From positions 6,995-15,887 of the forward strand of contig VBAF01000118.1 in assembly GCA_005884705.1 (NCBI GenBank): DNA of 8,893 nt. Direction: 5' to 3'. Both the position numbers and the translations under genes were made by a program. Below, one piece after another: positions 5,932-8,893 of this stretch. Source of the DNA: Alphaproteobacteria bacterium. Its GTDB lineage: Bacteria > Pseudomonadota > Alphaproteobacteria > Reyranellales > Reyranellaceae. Below the pieces are notes generated by a model. That model searched no databases, was not told the origin of the DNA, and saw only the letters and a program-made list of their open reading frames with translations. Positions within the stretch are counted from its first letter, which is position 1. Every line of letters begins with the position of its first letter.

Positions 5932-6390
5932 TTACTGGGTGGACTTGATCTCGGCGACCTGCTGGACGAGGCCGAGCTTGCGGCTGCAGGCCGGCCAGTC
6001 GTTGATGCGGCCCTGCTCGAAGATCATGTACTTGGCCAGCTCCTTGGCCTGGTCGTAGTCGTGCGCCAGCTCCTTGGCCTCCTGGAAGCTGAGGCTGCGG
6101 CCGTCGCGCTGCTGGACATAGGCCATCACCGTGCGCGGCATGAACTGGAAGCGGCCGACGAACATGCCGCGGAAGCCGTAGATCGGCCGGTCGGCCTCGC
6201 CGTGGCCGCCGCTCTCGCAGGTCGCCAGCTCGCGCAGCATCTCGTCCTTGCGCTGCTCCGATGCCTGCGCCTTGGCCTCGGCGATAGTCAGCACAGGGCC
6301 CGGCATCTGCTTGGGCTTCTGGGCGGTTTGCGGGACGCAGGCCCCCAAGGCCAGCGCGGAGAGCCCGAAGGCGAGGACTGTTGCTTTCAT
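5932..6390 (-). CDS. Rpf/lysozyme-like lipoprotein, first paralogue
   Basis: 152-aa lipoprotein: signal peptide MKATVLAFGLSALALGAC with lipidated Cys18, a linker to about residue 45, then a domain of about 105 residues. Motifs in order are LATCESGG (Cys58, candidate catalytic Glu59), IYGFRGMFVGRFQFMPRTV (70-88), the helical QEAKELAHDYDQAKELAKYMIF (103-124) and DWPACSRKLGL (131-141, Cys135). Recalled Micrococcus luteus Rpf shares LA.CES, a G..QF motif, a Q.K-containing helix and WP.CS.KLGL at matching places, so a lysozyme-like transglycosylase fold with a Cys58-Cys135 disulfide is inferred. In a Gram-negative cell the lipid anchor would place it facing the periplasm. The start is supported by AGGGGA seven bases before the ATG at 6390. 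That ATG lies in the loop of a 10-bp hairpin (separate entry). Catalysis is unproven; a binding-only or regulatory relative is possible. Confidence 0.85.
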   Translation of the reverse strand: MKATVLAFGLSALALGACVPQTAQKPKQMPGPVLTIAEAKAQASEQRKDEMLRELATCESGGHGEADRPIYGFRGMFVGRFQFMPRTVMAYVQQRDGRSLSFQEAKELAHDYDQAKELAKYMIFEQGRINDWPACSRKLGLVQQVAEIKSTQ

Positions 6391-6403
6391 GCAACAGTCC
6401 CCT
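6375..6403 (-). promoter_or_regulatory. Hairpin enclosing start codon and part of the ribosome site
   Basis: Read on the minus strand, GGACTGTTGC (6400-6391) and GCAACAGTCC (6384-6375) are exact reverse complements separated by the six bases ATGAAA, which are the start codon and second codon of the first Rpf-like gene. The Shine-Dalgarno AGGGGA (6403-6398) overlaps the base of the stem. In the mRNA this would be a 10-bp hairpin with AUG in the loop and the ribosome site half buried, an arrangement expected to limit or switch translation. Confidence 0.65.
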
Positions 6404-6457
6404 AACGGACCCATCGGGGGGCTGTAAACCCTAGTTTTCCACAGGCTGGGGAAGGTT

Positions 6458-6474
6458 CCGCACGCAGCGTGCGG
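6458..6474. terminator. Hairpin between puuE and the Rpf-like genes
   Basis: CCGCACG (6458-6464) and CGTGCGG (6468-6474) form a perfect 7-bp stem over a CAG loop, with TATTTT immediately following on the plus strand. It lies 48 bases after the stop of the minus-strand puuE gene. On that strand no T-run follows the stem, so termination of puuE is possible but not clearly intrinsic. The rest of the 131-base gap (6391-6521) shows no gene; the promoter of the Rpf-like pair probably lies around 6404-6450. Confidence 0.4.
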
Positions 6475-6521
6475 TATTTTCAGGGCAATCACGGCGCCAT
6501 CGGGACGGCGGTGGAGGCAAA

Positions 6522-7430
6522 TCAGGCCGCCGGATGGACCTTCATCCAGTGCTCGGCGATCTGCCGGCGGGTCGCCACCCAGACCTTCGGCTTGGACGCG
6601 ACGTAGTCGAGGAAGCGCGCCAGTGTCATCGCCCGCGACGGCCGCCCGGCCAGCCGGCAATGGATGCCAATCGACATCATCTTCGGACTGAGAGCGCCCT
6701 CGGCGTAGAGCAGGTCGAACGAATCCTTCATCGCCTGCAGCCAGCCATCGCCGGCCAAGAAGCCCGGCGGCACCGCGAACTTCATGTCGTTGACCTCGAG
6801 CGTATAGGGGACGATCAGGTGCGGCCGGTCCTCGACCCGCACCCAGTAGGGCAGGTCGTCGTTGTAGGAATCGCTCGAATAGAGAAAGCCGCCATGCTTG
6901 ATGACAGCCGACAGCGTGTGCATGCCGAAGCGGCCGGTGTACCAGCCGACCGGCGGCTTGCCGGCGGTCTCGGTGATGACCTTCACCGCCTTGGCGATAT
7001 GGTCGAGCTCCTGCTCGAGCGTGAAGTCGCGGTACTGGATCCAGCGCCAGCCGTGGCTCGCCACCTCGTGACCGCTATCGGCCATCGCCCTGCCGGCGCC
7101 GGGATTGAGCTCGAGCGCCCGGCCGACCGCCCACGAGGTGAACTTGAGCCCGCGCTCGTCGAACAGCCGCAGGACGCGCCAGAAGCCGGCCCGGCTGCCA
7201 TATTCGAAGATCGATTCGGTCGACAGATCGCGCCCGCCGACGACCGGCGTCAGGCCCGCCACTTCGGTCAGGCGCACCTCGGAGCCGGCGTCGCCGTTCA
7301 GCACGGTATTCTCGCCGCCCTCCTCGTAGTTCAGCACGAAGCTGACGGCGATCCGCGCGTCGCCCGGCCACTGCGGATCGGGCGGGTTGGCGCCATAGCC
7401 GATCAGGTTGCGGTCGAGATGGTTGTGCAT
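6522..7430 (-). CDS. puuE: Allantoinase PuuE (polysaccharide deacetylase-like fold)
   Basis: 302-aa cytoplasmic protein. The N-terminus LDRNLIGYGANPPDPQWPG followed by FVLNYEEGGENTVLNGD is the hallmark of PuuE, the metal-independent allantoinase of the polysaccharide deacetylase superfamily that opens the hydantoin ring of (S)-allantoin to give allantoate. Other family motifs are ESIFEYGSRAGFWR (72-85), GHEVASHGWRWIQY (120-133), GWYTGRFG (162-169), YSSDSYNDDLPYW (184-196), VPYTLEVNDMKF (207-218) and SIGIHCRLAGRPSR (253-266). Length matches the family (about 300-310 aa). The ATG at 7430 has GGAG seven bases upstream, and that GGAG sits inside a small CGGAG-TT-CTCCG inverted repeat (7431-7442). 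The gene is divergent from an M20-family ureido-hydrolase, which fits allantoin or ureide use. A close relative acting on another cyclic amide cannot be excluded. Confidence 0.9.
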   Translation of the reverse strand: MHNHLDRNLIGYGANPPDPQWPGDARIAVSFVLNYEEGGENTVLNGDAGSEVRLTEVAGLTPVVGGRDLSTESIFEYGSRAGFWRVLRLFDERGLKFTSWAVGRALELNPGAGRAMADSGHEVASHGWRWIQYRDFTLEQELDHIAKAVKVITETAGKPPVGWYTGRFGMHTLSAVIKHGGFLYSSDSYNDDLPYWVRVEDRPHLIVPYTLEVNDMKFAVPPGFLAGDGWLQAMKDSFDLLYAEGALSPKMMSIGIHCRLAGRPSRAMTLARFLDYVASKPKVWVATRRQIAEHWMKVHPAA

Positions 7431-7468
7431 CGGAGAACTCCGCTTGAAGCACGACTGGACTCAATCCT

Positions 7469-7560
7469 CCTCTCCCCCGATAGGGGGAGAGGTTGGGTGA
7501 GGGGGCTCCGGCTACTCGTGCAACCCCCTCTCCTCGCCTCTCCCCCTATCGGGGGAGAGG
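7469..7560. repeat. 92-bp composite palindromic (REP/BIME-like) repeat
   Basis: Two 24-base units, at 7469-7492 and 7537-7560, are exact reverse complements of each other. Each is also nearly self-complementary (CCTCTCCCCC arm, GATA or TATC centre, GGGGGAGAGG arm). The 44-base spacer has its own pairing segments, GAGGGGG (7499-7505) and CCCCCTC (7524-7530). This is the look of a dispersed intergenic palindrome pair in GC-rich proteobacteria. It occupies most of the 155 bases between the divergent starts of puuE and the hydrolase. Confidence 0.8.
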
Positions 7561-7585
7561 AAAAAGAGGCGTACAAGGAGCTAGC

Positions 7586-8842
7586 ATGAGCGGGGCCAGA
7601 ATTCCTCCATCGGGTGCCGTCAACGAGCAGCGTCTGTGGCAGCGCCATGCCGACATGGCAAAGCTCGGCGGCACGCCGAAAGGCGGGGTCAACCGCCAGG
7701 CGCTGTCGCCCGAGGACGCGGCGGCCCGCAACCAGCTCGCCGCCTGGGCCAAGGCCCGCGGCTTCGCGACCTTCACCGATCCGATCGGCAACCTGTTCGT
7801 CCGCCGCGACGGCATCGACGCCGACGCCAATCCCGTGATGAGCGGTAGCCACATGGACAGCCAGCCGACCGGCGGCCGGTTCGACGGCATGTACGGCGTG
7901 CTGGCCGCCTTCGAGGCGCTCGAGGCGCTGGAGGATGCCGGCATCCGGACCAGGCGCCCGGTGATGGCCGTCGCCTGGACCAACGAGGAAGGCTCGCGCT
8001 TCCAGCCCGGCGCCATGGGCTCGGCGGTGTTCGCCGGCCACTACCGGCTCGACGAGATGCTGGCCCAGAAGGACTGGAAGGGCGTACTGCTCGAGGACGC
8101 GCTGGCCGAGACGCTGAAGGCCGCACCCACGCCATTGCGCGCCGGCCCGCCCGGCTTCCCGGTCGATTCCTATGTCGAGGCGCATATCGAGCAGGGCCCG
8201 CGGCTGGAGAACGAGAACAAGACGATCGGCGTGGTGACCGCCATCCAGGGCAGCCGCCGCTACATCGTCACGGTCGAGGGCGAGGAGGCGCATGCCGGCA
8301 CGACGCCGCGCGCCGCCCGCAAGGACGCCTACGCCGCGGCGACCCGGATCGCGGCGGCGATGTACGCGGCGACGACCGACGCCGAGGACACGCTGCGCTT
8401 CACCATCGGCCGGGTCGAGGTCGCGCCCGGCTCGCCCAACACCGTGCCGGGCAAGGTCACCTTCACCATCGACATGCGCCATCCGCAGGATGCCGTCCTG
8501 GAGACGCACGAGCGGACGCTGAAGGCGATTGTGGCGGCCAAGGCGGCGCCCTGCCCGGCCGCGCTCGAGCGGGTGACCAATGTGGCGCCGACCGACTTCG
8601 ACCCCAAGGTGATCGGCCTGGTGCGCGAGAAGGCTCAAGCGCTCGGCCTGTCCAACATGGACATGCCGTCGGGCGCCGGCCACGACGCCATGCACATCGC
8701 CCGGCTCTGCCCGGCCGGCATGATCTTCGTGCCCTGCGAGCGCGGCATCAGCCACAACGAGAGCGAGAACGCGACGCCGCAGGACCTCGCCGCCGGCACC
8801 CGGGTGCTGGTCGAGGTGCTGGAGGCGCTGGCGAATCGGTGA
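7586..8842 (+). CDS. M20-family N-carbamoyl-L-amino-acid hydrolase / allantoate amidohydrolase-type enzyme
   Basis: 418-aa cytoplasmic metal-dependent amidohydrolase (peptidase M20 clan; HyuC/AllC/beta-ureidopropionase family) that removes the carbamoyl group from ureido acids. The expected two-metal ligands are visible: His89 in SGSHMDSQPTGG, Asp100 in RFDGMYGV, Glu135 in WTNEEGSRF (Glu134 as general base), His200 in YVEAHIEQGP and His390 in CERGISHNESE. The dimerisation/lid domain includes VEGEEAHAGTTPRAARKDA (230-248), and PSGAGHDAMHIA (361-372) supplies substrate contacts. The QPTGG form of the first motif is, from memory, commoner in N-carbamoyl-amino-acid hydrolases than in AllC, so I do not assign a symbol. 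The start is fixed by AAGGAG five bases before the ATG at 7586; the open frame extends upstream to 7493 but only through the palindromic repeat. Its divergent partner, puuE, makes allantoate, a possible substrate. Confidence 0.9.
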   Translation: MSGARIPPSGAVNEQRLWQRHADMAKLGGTPKGGVNRQALSPEDAAARNQLAAWAKARGFATFTDPIGNLFVRRDGIDADANPVMSGSHMDSQPTGGRFDGMYGVLAAFEALEALEDAGIRTRRPVMAVAWTNEEGSRFQPGAMGSAVFAGHYRLDEMLAQKDWKGVLLEDALAETLKAAPTPLRAGPPGFPVDSYVEAHIEQGPRLENENKTIGVVTAIQGSRRYIVTVEGEEAHAGTTPRAARKDAYAAATRIAAAMYAATTDAEDTLRFTIGRVEVAPGSPNTVPGKVTFTIDMRHPQDAVLETHERTLKAIVAAKAAPCPAALERVTNVAPTDFDPKVIGLVREKAQALGLSNMDMPSGAGHDAMHIARLCPAGMIFVPCERGISHNESENATPQDLAAGTRVLVEVLEALANR

Positions 8843-8893
8843 CCCACCAACCGTGTAGGTAGCCCCACCAACGTGTCATCCCGAGCGTAGCGA
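8843..8893. repeat. Intergenic repeat entering the right edge
   Basis: CCCACCAACCGTGT (8843-8856) recurs with one base missing as CCCACCAACGTGT (8864-8876). The final bases, GTCATCCCGAGCGTAGCGA, are in my recollection the opening of a widespread dispersed intergenic element in environmental bacterial genomes. The element is cut by the window end. No gene start is visible in these 51 bases. Confidence 0.4.

Noticed and set aside
5861..6394. Fusion of the second Rpf-like protein with a long upstream extension
   Set aside because: The upstream part is out of frame with the first paralogue and not protein-like; the lipoprotein signal starting at 5860 defines the real start.
7493..7585. Upstream extension of the M20 hydrolase to 7493
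   Set aside because: It reads through the palindromic repeat; AAGGAG and the family-like N-terminus support the start at 7586.
7403..8755. Minus-strand 450-codon open frame opposite the M20 hydrolase
   Set aside because: It is antisense to a gene with all five metal ligands and runs through the palindromic repeat; the His/Gly/Arg-rich text is shadow-like.
1..8893. An undescribed defence or mobile system across the window
   Set aside because: No nuclease, transposase, toxin, integrase or phage gene is visible; gene content is metabolic and envelope-related.

Overview
The window looks like ordinary chromosome from a high-GC Gram-negative bacterium, most likely a soil or environmental alphaproteobacterium. 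The grounds are strong G/C bias at third codon positions, several lipobox lipoproteins, periplasmic proteins, and gene families common in Rhodospirillales/Reyranella-like genomes. The genus cannot be fixed from the sequence. There is no RNA gene, insertion sequence, phage gene or CRISPR array. Ten complete protein genes and one gene cut by the left edge fill almost all of it.

Left block (1-3131, all minus strand). In transcription order: a 69-aa glycine-zipper lipoprotein, a 109-aa exported HdeA/HdeB-like protein, a patatin-like phospholipase lipoprotein, a YdiK-type AI-2E-family membrane protein, and the N-terminus of a membrane-anchored sensor. Gaps are short (14, 40 and 94 bases) and the last pair overlaps by 17 bases, so this reads as one envelope-related operon. 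The phospholipase C-terminus appears to carry a one-base frameshift.

Middle block (3263-5281, plus strand). An EamA/DMT drug/metabolite-type exporter is followed after 33 bases by a metal-dependent amidohydrolase (PF04909 type) with a strong ribosome binding site. The 171 bases beyond it, between convergent genes, are packed with inverted and direct repeats of a TGGGACG motif.

Right-middle block (5453-6390, minus strand). Two tandem paralogous lipoproteins carry a compact domain whose signature (CESG, GRFQF, WPACSR..GL) matches the actinobacterial resuscitation-promoting factor (Rpf) / lysozyme-like transglycosylase fold. The start codon of the first lies in the loop of a perfect 10-bp hairpin that also covers part of its Shine-Dalgarno sequence. 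A weaker hairpin puts the second start codon in a loop too. This pair is the most interesting part of the window.

Right block (6522-8842, divergent). A PuuE-type allantoinase (minus) faces an M20-family ureido-amidohydrolase of the N-carbamoyl-L-amino-acid hydrolase/allantoate amidohydrolase family (plus). Together they suggest use of allantoin or other ureido compounds as a nitrogen source. Their shared 155-bp upstream region holds a 92-bp composite inverted repeat of the REP type. The right edge enters what looks like another dispersed intergenic repeat.
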